A stretch of 64,000 nt of DNA from Leptothoe spongobia TAU-MAC 1115 (GTDB lineage: Bacteria > Cyanobacteriota > Cyanobacteriia > Phormidesmidales > Phormidesmidaceae). The stretch is from positions 62,001 through 126,000 of the forward strand of contig NZ_JADOES010000003.1 in NCBI RefSeq assembly GCF_018739885.1. The letters are read 5' to 3'. The notes beneath the pieces were generated by a model. The model was not told the DNA's origin, made no database searches, and saw nothing but the letters and a program-made list of their open reading frames with translations. Positions 55,509-63,207 of this stretch are shown here, piece after piece; the first letter of the stretch is position 1; each line of letters begins with the position of its first letter. Both the position numbers and the translations under genes were made by a program.

Positions 55509-57215
55509 ATGGGAATTTTCCAGCAAATATTGGACCGATCTAGCTCTAGTTATCGACATCAGGCAAAGCACCTATGGCCTCCTCTAGCTCTCTTAATCGG
55601 TCTTGGCGCTGGAATTCCAGCCCTAGCCCTGTCTGTATCCGTGGGAGAAGATGGGATTGATGCTCGTCGTTTACATCAACCTCCTTACAATCTCACAGGA
55701 AAAAAAATTGCAATTGGTCAAGTTGAAGGAGGACGCCCTGGGCTCTTCGGACTAGATAAAATCTCGATTTCCAATAATCCAGTAACCGTGACGCAAGTTC
55801 TTCAGATTGACGGGCCTGCGATCGCTGATGAATTCGTCGATGATCATGCCAATCATGTGGCTAGCGTTATGGTTAGTCAGGAAAAGCGGTTAATTGGTGT
55901 CGCTCCTGATGCTCGATTATTTTCAGCTGCCATTGGGCCATTAACTGGCGAACTCAGTGGCCAACCTCAAGAATGCTTAACAAGCCAACATATTGCCCTT
56001 CGCAACAGTGGTGATGTTCGGGCTATTAATTTCAGCTTTGGCGAACCTCTAGTCAGCGATCCTCGACCTGATGCCAGCCTCGATGGCAATGCGCTCCTAA
56101 CACAGTGTGTCGATTGGTCCAGCCGTGTTCATAAAGCGCTATACGTTATTGCAGGCAACCAGGGGGGAGGTGGTATCCCTATTCCTACGGATAACTTCAA
56201 TGGAATTAATGTCGCCTACTCTACTCAGGTAGATGGTCGATTTGTCAAAGTTGACTATGCCAATTCCAGTAGTGAGCCTGCCTTCAGACCTCGCGGCGCT
56301 GACAGTCCGGAATCGAATGTCGGCCCTCGGCGTTCGATTAACTTGGTTGCCCCTGGAGACGACATCAGAATGTTGGATCCTAATGGACAAGAGGTGCTAA
56401 GTAGTGGGTCAAGTTTTGCTGCGCCTCATGTCGCGGCAACCGTAGCTCTCCTGCAGGAATGGGGAGATCGCCAAATCAGAACAGCCGGTTGGCAACTCGA
56501 TGCCCGTGAACCCATGGTGATGAAAGCAGTACTCCTCAATGCTGCTGATAAGTTGAGAGATGAGGGGAACGGCCAACTGCTTGGCATGGGTCGCACACTC
56601 TTGGACGAATCAAACCTTACCTGGGTTGATTCGGATGCCTATACCGACCCCAAAATACCGCTTCATAGAGAGTTAGGCACCGGCCATCTGAATGCCTTTA
56701 GGGCCTATGAACAGTTCAATGGGGGTCAATGGGGGCCTGGAAACGTCACTGTTAGAGGATGGGATTACAATTCCTTACCCTTAAATACTGCAGAAACATC
56801 AGATCAACATCTGGCCCACACGGACTACGCCATTGAGACACCGCTGAAGGCAGGAAGTTACTTAGCTGCCACTCTCACCTGGGAGCGTCAAGTGTCCTTA
56901 GAAGACAGTGATGATAACGGGCTGTATGACATTGGTGAAAGCTTCGACGTTGGAGGCCTCAATAACTTAAATCTTTATCTGATGCCTATCGATGAGGAGG
57001 ATACTTCCAAAAGTATCTGGTCTTCGGTCAGTGATGTGGATAGCCTTGAGCACATCTTTTATCAAATTCCTAAGTCTGGCCGCTATAAACTGAGAGTCGT
57101 CTATGAGCAGCAGGTAACTCGTGAAACACTTCAACCTTATGCACTAGCATGGTGGGGGGTGGCTGAGGCTGTAGCACCTATCAGCAGGGCACAACATGAG
57201 CATCATTCAAATTAA
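55509..57215 (+). CDS. S8 family (subtilisin-like) serine peptidase, exported
   Basis: A 568-residue protein with an N-terminal signal (PLALLIGLGAGIPALAL) and a subtilase domain. The catalytic His is H112 (DDHANHVAS), the oxyanion Asn lies in VIAGNQ, and the Ser is S302 (GSSFAAPHVAA). The position of the usual catalytic Asp reads GQVEGGRPG, so Glu (E73) replaces Asp. A C-terminal beta-rich domain (about 420-550) resembles a P/PPC-type domain (GRYKLRVVYEQQV). Cyanobacterial members with IGQVE at this site exist as I recall, so this is probably a subfamily trait. The stop overlaps the cupin start by 20 bases. Confidence 0.85.
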   Translation: MGIFQQILDRSSSSYRHQAKHLWPPLALLIGLGAGIPALALSVSVGEDGIDARRLHQPPYNLTGKKIAIGQVEGGRPGLFGLDKISISNNPVTVTQVLQIDGPAIADEFVDDHANHVASVMVSQEKRLIGVAPDARLFSAAIGPLTGELSGQPQECLTSQHIALRNSGDVRAINFSFGEPLVSDPRPDASLDGNALLTQCVDWSSRVHKALYVIAGNQGGGGIPIPTDNFNGINVAYSTQVDGRFVKVDYANSSSEPAFRPRGADSPESNVGPRRSINLVAPGDDIRMLDPNGQEVLSSGSSFAAPHVAATVALLQEWGDRQIRTAGWQLDAREPMVMKAVLLNAADKLRDEGNGQLLGMGRTLLDESNLTWVDSDAYTDPKIPLHRELGTGHLNAFRAYEQFNGGQWGPGNVTVRGWDYNSLPLNTAETSDQHLAHTDYAIETPLKAGSYLAATLTWERQVSLEDSDDNGLYDIGESFDVGGLNNLNLYLMPIDEEDTSKSIWSSVSDVDSLEHIFYQIPKSGRYKLRVVYEQQVTRETLQPYALAWWGVAEAVAPISRAQHEHHSN

Positions 57216-57471
57216 CCATAACCCCAGTCACTCTGAACTGGAAACCATGGGCGTCTTTTCCTGGCCTATCTGGCAAAAAGAAGCATCAGAGTTTCCCTGG
57301 CATTATGACGAAACAGAGACCTGTTATCTTTTGGCAGGTGATGTAACCGTCACGCCAGACAATGGAGCCCCTGTCACCATAGGCAAAGGAGACTTAGTGG
57401 TCTTTCCTGCAGGCATGAGCTGTACCTGGCGGATAGACACAGCTGTTAGCAAGCATTATTCATTTGGCTAA
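57196..57471 (+). CDS. Cupin-domain protein
   Basis: A 91-residue single cupin of the DUF861 type. The blocks are W-rich FSWPIWQKEASEFPWHYDET, then ETCYLLAGDVTVTPDNG (motif 1 with its Glu) and GKGDLVVFPAGMSCTW (motif 2). Metal-binding His residues are few (H in FPWHYDE, H in SKHYSFG), so it may not be catalytic. It starts inside the last codons of the subtilase gene, so it is translationally coupled. Confidence 0.85.
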   Translation: MSIIQINHNPSHSELETMGVFSWPIWQKEASEFPWHYDETETCYLLAGDVTVTPDNGAPVTIGKGDLVVFPAGMSCTWRIDTAVSKHYSFG

Positions 57472-57518
57472 CAATATCTCCCCTCAGACGGCCTAGACTG
57501 AACAAACTATTTACCTAT

Positions 57519-57559
57519 AAAAATGCCCCCTCGAAGTCGTCCATCGAGGGGGCATTTTT
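57519..57559. terminator. Strong terminator between the cupin gene and nblA
   Basis: AAAAATGCCCCCTCGA (57519-57534) and TCGAGGGGGCATTTTT (57544-57559) are perfect 16-bp inverted arms with a 9-base loop and T-runs on both strands. It serves both convergent genes. Confidence 0.92.
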
Positions 57560-57580
57560 ACAATTTTCATCATTGCAACC

Positions 57581-57748
57581 TTAGGCATTTTTAAGCAAAT
57601 GCTTCACCAAATTATCCTTAACCATCATTTGGCGCATTACTTCAACCACATAGTTTTGCGCATCCTCATGAGAAAGATTACGCACTTGATCCTTCAAGAC
57701 CTGCAGCTGAAATTGCTGTTCTAATGTCAATTGACCTGGCATATCCAT
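57581..57748 (-). CDS. nblA: Phycobilisome degradation protein NblA
   Basis: A 55-residue protein, too short for usual ORF cut-offs: MDMPGQLTLEQQFQLQVLKD at the start, then NYVVEVMRQMMVKDNLVKHL near the end. The LEQxFxLxVL...Q(V)xNLS block and the RQMMxKDNLxKHLLK tail are the NblA signature. NblA binds phycobiliproteins and the ClpC chaperone so that phycobilisomes are degraded under nutrient stress. A strong Shine-Dalgarno GGAGG sits 9 bases upstream of the ATG. A good promoter lies at 57810-57838, and a strong terminator ends the gene. No clear NtcA site was found. Confidence 0.93.
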   Translation of the reverse strand: MDMPGQLTLEQQFQLQVLKDQVRNLSHEDAQNYVVEVMRQMMVKDNLVKHLLKNA

Positions 57749-57809
57749 GGGTCACTCCTCCAGAAATCAGTATCGCTAACAGAGGCATCTGCCCGCTGTC
57801 TTATCAGAA

Positions 57810-57838
57810 ATTCTAACCACACTGCAACTAAGCGTCAA
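57810..57838 (-). promoter_or_regulatory. Probable sigma-70 promoter of nblA
   Basis: On the minus strand TTGACG (57833-57838) and TAGAAT (57810-57815) are separated by exactly 17 bases. A second TTGACA lies directly upstream (57841-57846). The predicted start is about 55 bases upstream of the nblA ATG. Confidence 0.65.
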
Positions 57839-58049
57839 CCTGTCAAGCGATAAATAATGAAAGAAACATTTATTTACGAAACTAGCCGTCATTTGGTAGT
57901 GAAATAGGCAGAACTACCTCTTCCAAGTCCCTGATGTTGGGTAAAACTACGCGCCTCTCATCAAACTTTTCCAATGCTCTCTCATAAAAGTTTGCACTTC
58001 AGGCAGCGATATAAGGCCTGGTTATTAGTCCAGTTATTTTTAATTAATT

Positions 58050-58293
58050 ATCTACGATTTTTTCTAAAGCCCCAATGCGCTTTACTGGCCACCATCACAG
58101 GAACCGCACCACAAGGATGCATCAACTAGTTTGCAGATGCTGAGAACAGAAGTAGTTGATGGGAACACTACACATACATGCATTGCAGCTGGAGTTACAT
58201 AACTGGCGAGCCTTATCTCTGAACTAAGGTCACCTTTGAACTCCAAAAACACGCGCCTTCTCACAAGCCTTGGTGTATTGCCAAGGCTTTTTT
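58050..58293 (+). ncRNA. Possible small RNA ending at a plus-strand terminator
   Basis: A terminator AAGCCTTGG-TGTATTG-CCAAGGCTT followed by TTTTT ends at 58293 on the plus strand, with no plus-strand gene upstream. Within the preceding 200 bases, CATCAACTA (58120-58128) pairs perfectly with TAGTTGATG (58153-58161). The 5' end is not identified; an A/T-rich stretch near 58030 could hold the promoter. No known RNA family is recognised. Confidence 0.4.
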
Positions 58294-58326
58294 ATGTGCC
58301 CATAGGATTGAACACCGAGCTTAAAA

Positions 58327-58398
<72 letters not shown>

Positions 58399-58417
58399 AA
58401 GTAAAGAAAAAATGTGA

Positions 58418-58436
58418 TGGACCGTGTTGGACTCGA
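58418..58436 (-). pseudogene. 3' remnant of tRNA-Tyr
   Basis: TGGACCGTGTTGGACTCGA matches the 3' 19 bases (T-arm half and acceptor strand plus discriminator) of the intact tRNA-Tyr at 60166-60247, with two mismatches. It then diverges completely. It is one end of the 110-bp direct repeat that flanks the 1.7 kb insert. Confidence 0.8.
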
Positions 58437-58481
58437 CAGCTGTTCTCCGCTGTTGAGCTAATTGATTGGAAATTGGATACC

Positions 58482-58790
58482 TCAACTGATCCCAACAAGG
58501 TGAGACGAAAATACCATCTGCTTCAGTCTCGATTTATCCACTTGATGCTCAGCCAACCATAGAGAATATTGAGACTGCATACTGAGCCAAAAGTAAGAAC
58601 TGCCACCGAGGACAACGGATAAACGTATAGCCATATCGGGAAAAACTGAAGCATCGCCCACTAGAAGCCGGGATACTGTAGCTTGATCCACATCTAGACT
58701 CTCAGCCAACTCAGAAGCTTTGACCTTAAAAGGCTCCATATATACATTGAGGATGAATTCACCTGGATATATGGGTCGCGAATGTTCCAT
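58482..58790 (-). CDS. HigA-type antitoxin (XRE family), no toxin seen beside it
   Basis: A 102-residue protein matching the HigA addiction-module antidote family. It opens HSRPIYPGEFILNVYMEPF (family: R-P-HPGE...), with a helix-turn-helix at about 24-60 (KASELAESLDVDQATVSRLL, then FPDMAIRLSVVLGGSSYFWL) and SMQSQYSLW at the end. The antidote normally binds HigB and its own promoter. In higBA the toxin gene lies upstream, but bases 58791-59050 have no frame of the right size. It is therefore an orphan antitoxin. Confidence 0.88.
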   Translation of the reverse strand: MEHSRPIYPGEFILNVYMEPFKVKASELAESLDVDQATVSRLLVGDASVFPDMAIRLSVVLGGSSYFWLSMQSQYSLWLAEHQVDKSRLKQMVFSSHLVGIS

Positions 58791-59100
58791 AAATGAATCG
58801 CATAGAACGAGCTACATCTGTAGAAAAGGAAGCATCAAAAACTGAGATATTAAAGTTGGCGGTGTTCCTCCTGTCAGAAAACACCGCCAACTAACTTTCT
58901 TGAACTTATCTGTTGCGCAGTTCAATCATTCACAGTCTCTAAGAAGCAATAACACATCAAAGTTAAATAAAAAGCGAAGAAACCGAAACACTAAGTTGAG
59001 ATCGCCACTCAAATTTAGATCGAGCTACCCGCTTTCCTTGCAATAGTTCAGATGAAACTATTGCTTCAAGAGCTATGGGACAAGGAATACGACGGCGGCG
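58791..59100. other. Gap between the antitoxin and HNH genes
   Basis: About 310 bases where a HigB toxin gene would be expected. Only the inverted repeat noted at 58854-58892 and a 19-codon frame (59052-59111, plus: MKLLLQELWDKEYDGG...) that overlaps the HNH start are present. The short frame may be the trimmed front of an older gene. Confidence 0.5.
58854..58892. promoter_or_regulatory. 13-bp perfect inverted repeat upstream of higA
   Basis: AGTTGGCGGTGTT (58854-58866) and AACACCGCCAACT (58880-58892) are exact inverted arms 13 bases apart. It lies 60-100 bases upstream of the antitoxin start. It could be an operator or a transcript-end hairpin for an incoming transcript; there is no T-run. 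Confidence 0.5.
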
Positions 59101-59418
59101 ATGCTCGCTGAGTATGGACGAATCCGCCGCCAGCCTAAAGAAGAGTTAGCTGATTTTGTGGTGCGAATCGAAGGACAGAATAATCAATTTTTGGACTGGG
59201 TTAACCAGACAGCCATATCCAATATAGACGAGCATCCTCAACGGTTTACGCTTACCGTGGCTCACCTGGATCATAGGCCAGAAAATTGCAAGCGTTCCAA
59301 CCTAAAAGCGTTGTGCGCACCATGCCATTGTCGTTACGACCTGCAGCCATCCTCGATGTTTATAAAGCAGCAGCTAAAACTGGAAAGGCAAGGGCAGTTA
59401 AGGTTGGAGGTGGCTTGA
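59101..59418 (+). CDS. HNH endonuclease-like protein, N-terminally reduced
   Basis: A 105-residue protein. The HNH core is at about 52-83: LTVAHLDHRPENCKRSNLKA followed by CAPCHCRYD, giving His-Asn-His plus a zinc-binding CxxC. Full-length relatives of this phage-type family carry a CxxC-containing N-terminal part before the core. Here it is replaced by an unrelated stretch (LAEYGRIRRQPKEELADFVV). Such proteins occur in prophages and mobile islands. The ORF ends one base before the ASCH gene. Confidence 0.75.
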   Translation: MLAEYGRIRRQPKEELADFVVRIEGQNNQFLDWVNQTAISNIDEHPQRFTLTVAHLDHRPENCKRSNLKALCAPCHCRYDLQPSSMFIKQQLKLERQGQLRLEVA

Positions 59419-59419
59419 T

Positions 59420-59800
59420 ATGGTGGCTTCCAACTTCAAGAAACAATTCGCTCCATTAATTGAGAGCGGACAAAAACAGCAGACCATTAGAGCACCTCGA
59501 AAAAATCGACATGCGATCGCAGGTGAAACTATTCAGATTTATACCGGCATGCGTACGAAGGCATGCACAAAGTTGATAGCCCCAGATCCGTTATGTGTCG
59601 CGAGTTTAAAGATAAAAATTGACGGGTCCGAAGTGTCGATTGAAGGTGTGTTTCTCAATGAGTTAGAGCGTCAGCGACTTGCGATCGCAGATGGTTTCGA
59701 TTCCTACGATAAGCTAGCCAGCTTCTTTGAACCTCGCATGCCTTTCGAAGGTGTGTTAATTGCTTGGGGAGAATGGGGACCTTATTGGACAGCGTTCTGA
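59420..59800 (+). CDS. ASCH-domain protein
   Basis: A 126-residue PUA-like ASCH protein (NFKKQFAPLIESGQKQQTIR, ETIQIYTGMRTKACTKLI, then FEGVLIAWGEWG). The fold binds RNA or modified nucleobases in family members, and phage-encoded copies are frequent. The start is 1 base past the HNH stop, so the two form an operon. The end overlaps the KGK-like gene by 19 bases on the other strand. Confidence 0.8.
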   Translation: MVASNFKKQFAPLIESGQKQQTIRAPRKNRHAIAGETIQIYTGMRTKACTKLIAPDPLCVASLKIKIDGSEVSIEGVFLNELERQRLAIADGFDSYDKLASFFEPRMPFEGVLIAWGEWGPYWTAF

Positions 59801-60051
59801 TCGTCTGGCTGATCAGCTGGGGTAAACAGCATTGCAAATTTCACTGTGCCTTTAGTCCACTGACCGCCAGGTGTTAAAGCTTGGCAAGGTACGCCAGAAG
59901 TCCATCGCTTAACTTGTTTAGGGTCACTTTTGACGGATTCAATTATCTGGGCTGCCTGATAACCCATCAGGACTTCACCCACACCAGGTACATCGCTGGA
60001 GTTGATCACCCTAACGACACTGAAGTCTCCAACAATATCTGGTTCACTCAT
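59782..60051 (-). CDS. KGK-domain-like protein
   Basis: An 89-residue protein starting at MSEPDIVGDFSVVRV (ATG at 60051; a second in-frame ATG at 60069 would add six residues, and the longer frame runs back through tRNA-Thr). The block VPCQALTPGGQWTKGTVKF resembles the KGK domain of small cyanobacterial proteins (GxxCxxL.PG..W.KGKV). Function unknown. Near its start codon, sequence similar to this gene's 5' end is also found beyond the left repeat. Confidence 0.6.
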   Translation of the reverse strand: MSEPDIVGDFSVVRVINSSDVPGVGEVLMGYQAAQIIESVKSDPKQVKRWTSGVPCQALTPGGQWTKGTVKFAMLFTPADQPDDQNAVQ

Positions 60052-60074
60052 AGGGCTGAAAGGCATATACACTA

Positions 60075-60165
<91 letters not shown>

Positions 60166-60184
<19 letters not shown>

Positions 60185-60247
60185 ACCAACGTAGGCGTAG
60201 CCAGCGGATTTACAGTCCGCCCCCATTAACCACTCGGGCAACGACCC
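60166..60247 (-). tRNA. tRNA-Tyr (GTA)
   Basis: 82 bases on the minus strand, beginning GGGTCGTTGCCCGAGTGG, with anticodon loop CTGTAAA (GTA), a long variable arm as in class II tRNAs, and T-arm GTTGGTTCGAATCCAAC. The acceptor GGGTCG/CGGCCC includes one G-U pair. Confidence 0.96.
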
Positions 60248-60281
60248 AATACCACATTTTACCGATAACTACAATCGGTAA

Positions 60282-60354
60282 TGCCAGGAGGCGGACTTGA
60301 ACCGCCGACACGAGGATTTTCAGTCCACTGCTCTACCAACTGAGCTATCCCGGC
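60282..60354 (-). tRNA. tRNA-Phe (GAA)
   Basis: 73 bases on the minus strand, GCCGGGATAGCTCAGTTGGT..., with anticodon loop CTGAAAA (GAA) and T-arm GGCGGTTCAAGTCCGCC. It is first in the Phe-Tyr-Thr cluster. Confidence 0.97.
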
Positions 60355-60519
60355 AACAAGCGGCATAACTGCCTCGCTTGCGCGCTTAAATAAGTTAACA
60401 AAAGAGGGAGCCCTTAGCAAGCTCAAACTTTGGATCTTTGGATCTACCTTGGTCACCCCCCTAGAGAAACTTCGACTAGCCTCAGTCACACAGAACAGCT
60501 GCCCAAGGCCATCAGGCAT

Positions 60520-60966
60520 TTATTCAATCTCTCTGAGCCGAGCGAGTTTCAGATAAAAGGCTCCTGTACCCTGCCCTGCATAGGCTCTCACTCGAACAGT
60601 GTATTGACCAGATTTAGAAATGCGAGCAAACAGTAATGAATTTGTGGATCCATCTGGGCCATCATCGTTTTCACTGACAGTCGTACCATCGTCTCCCAGC
60701 AAACTCACTAGCGCATCGAACTCTTCTGAAATTAAATCAATGGTGATTTGGTCACCTTCAAACAGCTCGACACTGTAATCTCTAGCAAACCCACCTACAC
60801 CTGTAGGAATATCATTTTCAGATAGCGTATCGTTAATTTCACGCCCGCCTGATAGCTCAATGGGATTATAAATCTGAGCCCAGGCACTAGCACTTAAGCC
60901 GCCAAGCGTTAGCAAAATTGTGGGTAAAAACAGGACACGGCGTAAAATCTTCCTAGATAGCTTCAT
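60520..60966 (-). CDS. Secreted PPC-domain protein
   Basis: A 148-residue protein. A signal peptide (MKLSRKILRRVLFLPTILL, cut near SAWAQIYN) precedes a single bacterial pre-peptidase C-terminal domain (YSVELFEGDQITIDLIS, then FDALVSLLGDDGTTVSENDD and GQYTVRVRAYAGQGTGAFYL). This beta-sandwich is usually a tail of secreted peptidases; here it stands alone. The ATG is at 60966. Confidence 0.87.
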   Translation of the reverse strand: MKLSRKILRRVLFLPTILLTLGGLSASAWAQIYNPIELSGGREINDTLSENDIPTGVGGFARDYSVELFEGDQITIDLISEEFDALVSLLGDDGTTVSENDDGPDGSTNSLLFARISKSGQYTVRVRAYAGQGTGAFYLKLARLREIE

Positions 60967-61173
60967 GATTGGAAAAATGGGTCGTTATAGTTGGTGACAT
61001 TATGCCCCAAGTCAGGATTTCAGTGTGTGGCTAGGCTAGGTTGTAACGTTCGATAGCTAGCTTCATTGCCAAAGCTAACGCTCCATCACTTTTCTAGACA
61101 AAATCTCAGGTTTACATGTATTGTGCCGAGACGCATAGCATCTGCACAATTTGCTAGTAGGTAAGTGTTCTCT

Positions 61174-61665
61174 ATGCCTATTTCTAATTCCACTCCAACG
61201 GTATCGAACGATAATGCTCATCCAGCTTTACAACGGCTGCGTCGCCTTAGCCATATCTTGGATAATGCGATCGCAATCCCTGGTCTAGGCTATCGAGTCG
61301 GTCTGGATCCATTGATCGGCCTAGTGCCTGGCGGCGGTGACCTGATGACAGGTCTGATTTCCATCTATGTCGTCGCTGAAGCCGCTCGGATGGGAGTACC
61401 CGCTGCCACGCTAGGTCGGATGGGTCTCAACATCTTGACTGAGGTGCTGATGGGCACAGTGCCCATGATTGGCGACTTCTTTGATGTGGTCTGGAAAGCT
61501 AATGCTCGCAACGTCGACTTACTAGAGCGCCATATTCGTAAACCTATTCCCAGTAGCCGCGCCGATAAGCTATTTGCCATTATTTTAATCGCAGCTCTAT
61601 TGGTCATTGTTCTAGGAGCAGCCACCCTAACTCTATTGTTTGTGCGCTGGGTCCTACAGCTGTAA
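61174..61665 (+). CDS. DUF4112 membrane protein
   Basis: A 163-residue protein starting at the ATG at 61174; a GTG three codons before is possible. The DUF4112 block is GLGYRVGLDPLIGLVPGGGDLMTGL, with a second part NILTEVLMGTVPMIGDFFDVVWKANARNVDLLERH. One membrane segment is near the middle (LISIYVVAEAARMG) and one at the C-terminus (FAIILIAALLVIVLGAATLTLLFV). Function unknown. Confidence 0.85.
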   Translation: MPISNSTPTVSNDNAHPALQRLRRLSHILDNAIAIPGLGYRVGLDPLIGLVPGGGDLMTGLISIYVVAEAARMGVPAATLGRMGLNILTEVLMGTVPMIGDFFDVVWKANARNVDLLERHIRKPIPSSRADKLFAIILIAALLVIVLGAATLTLLFVRWVLQL

Positions 61666-61752
61666 CATAAGAAGCTTAAATCATGTCTAAAGTGAACTCT
61701 TAGGTTTTCCCCTACGAAAAAACTACCGCTCTAGATTTGACAAGTGTTTACC

Positions 61753-61825
61753 TAAACCACGTCCAAGTTGAAACCTGTAGCTTCTTCTACGGAAAAACTC
61801 CAGTTCTGGACGTGGACAAGGTTTA
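61753..61825. repeat. Dispersed palindromic element, copy 2
   Basis: A 73-bp element opening TAAACCACGTCCAAGTTG and closing GGACGTGGACAAGGTTTA. Its ends are inverted (TAAACC/GGTTTA and CCACGTCC/GGACGTGG). It closely matches 24373-24446. It lies 26 bases upstream of the gene at 61852 and may affect its expression. Confidence 0.75.
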
Positions 61826-61851
61826 GTAGGTCTGCAGAATAGAGGAATTAC

Positions 61852-62901
61852 ATGGTTGGAGCAGCCGATTTTGTGGCCGACATCACCCAGGGCGGCACAG
61901 AGCAAGATGTCACGCTCGACTTTAAAGTTCCTGATCCAAGCGATCCAAGCATTTCTGAACACGACTTTAACCAACAAATTGATATAGCTTGGCAAGTATG
62001 CGATCGCTTTGATTTGCAGACCGATATTTGGCGTGGTCGTATTCTGAGGGCAGTGCGCGATCGCGAAAAGCAAGGGGGCGATAGTCGTGGTACTGGCTTT
62101 CTCAACTGGCTCAAAGATCGTGAAATCAGCAAAAGCCAAGCCTATGCCCTCATTGAACTAGGTAATAGCGCTGATGAACTGCTCAAGGAAGGATTACTCA
62201 ACGAGCAAGCCGTCAATCAATTTAGTAAACGGGCCTTTGTTGAAACCGCCCAGGCTGCACCAGAAGTACAGCAGATGGTCACCGAAGCCGCTCGACGAGG
62301 CGAACAAATTACCCGTAAAGAGGTGAAGCAGCTAGCCGACGAATGGACCGCTATGACCTCTGACCTCATTCCAGAAACGGTACGAGAAAAAGCAGCAAAT
62401 AATACAATTCCTACGCGCTACCTAACACCGCTAGTCAAGGAAATGGAAAAACTGCCTCCTAGCCATCAGGACACCCTGCGAACAGAAGCTGCCCGCAATC
62501 CAGATGTGGATACCCTCAAGCAAATCACATCCGAAGCTCGTTATCTATCCAAATACATCGCCGCTGCCAGCCAGGTACAAACGATTGATCCAGATATCGT
62601 CAATCTAGAACAGGCCCTTGAAGAAGCCCTCCGGGTAGGCTGCTTAAACTCCACAGCAGACTTAGTTAATCAAGCCACCCAATTAGAGCAAGCAACTGCC
62701 AAACTCTACACAGCCTGGCGCAGGCTGAATAAACTCGCAGAACGAGTTTACGTGGATAGTGGCGAAAGTACCCCTCAACTCAGAGCACTCCTGAGTGCCC
62801 TAGGTCCACTTACCAATGAAATCATCGAAATCCAGCTTGGTAATGCCAATAGCCCTGCCACCAAAACCGTTCGACTACAAGTTCTTGGAGAGATTGAATA
62901 A
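61852..62901 (+). CDS. Uncharacterised 349-residue cyanobacterial protein
   Basis: A helical, charged protein. Residues about 60-110 (RGRILRAVRDREKQGGDSRG, FLNWLKDREISKSQAYALIE) look like a helix-turn-helix, and the rest is mostly alpha-helical with DUF-like blocks (EQITRKEVKQLADEWTAMTS). No signal peptide or membrane segment. A DNA- or protein-binding role is suggested by the N-terminal part, but I recognise no family. The ATG is at 61852. Confidence 0.65.
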   Translation: MVGAADFVADITQGGTEQDVTLDFKVPDPSDPSISEHDFNQQIDIAWQVCDRFDLQTDIWRGRILRAVRDREKQGGDSRGTGFLNWLKDREISKSQAYALIELGNSADELLKEGLLNEQAVNQFSKRAFVETAQAAPEVQQMVTEAARRGEQITRKEVKQLADEWTAMTSDLIPETVREKAANNTIPTRYLTPLVKEMEKLPPSHQDTLRTEAARNPDVDTLKQITSEARYLSKYIAAASQVQTIDPDIVNLEQALEEALRVGCLNSTADLVNQATQLEQATAKLYTAWRRLNKLAERVYVDSGESTPQLRALLSALGPLTNEIIEIQLGNANSPATKTVRLQVLGEIE

Positions 62902-63207
62902 TCACCATCCACACAGCACAGCACTAACAAAACCATCAAAACCTGAACCAATCGTCGGCAAGACAACCGAGGCAGCAAATCAATATCAATCTAATAGATA
63001 AAAATTCTAAATAGATCAGGCTAAAACACTTACACATTAATAGCATGAGCATGTTTTACTTGTACCTATAACCATGCTCCCCCTACTAATAGGGTGTAAA
63101 GTGTGAAATCAGATGTCAATATTTAAGTTAACCACAGCAGTTGTGCTAGGCCATGGCTTAAGATATCGGCAGCTGAGTGGTTATTGTAATGCAGGAATTG
63201 GACAGAT
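62902..63207. other. Upstream region of ado, nothing certain
   Basis: About 300 A/T-rich bases. A CCCCCTACTAATAGGGTG near 63079 can fold into a small hairpin. I see no convincing promoter pair or RNA gene. Confidence 0.4.

Noticed and set aside
58082..58264. 60-residue minus-strand frame opposite the putative small RNA
   Set aside because: GTG start, no family likeness, and it overlaps a region with RNA-like structure on the other strand.
61853..62139. Long minus-strand frames opposite the 349-residue gene
   Set aside because: They are antisense shadows of a plus-strand gene with better codon character and a plausible start.
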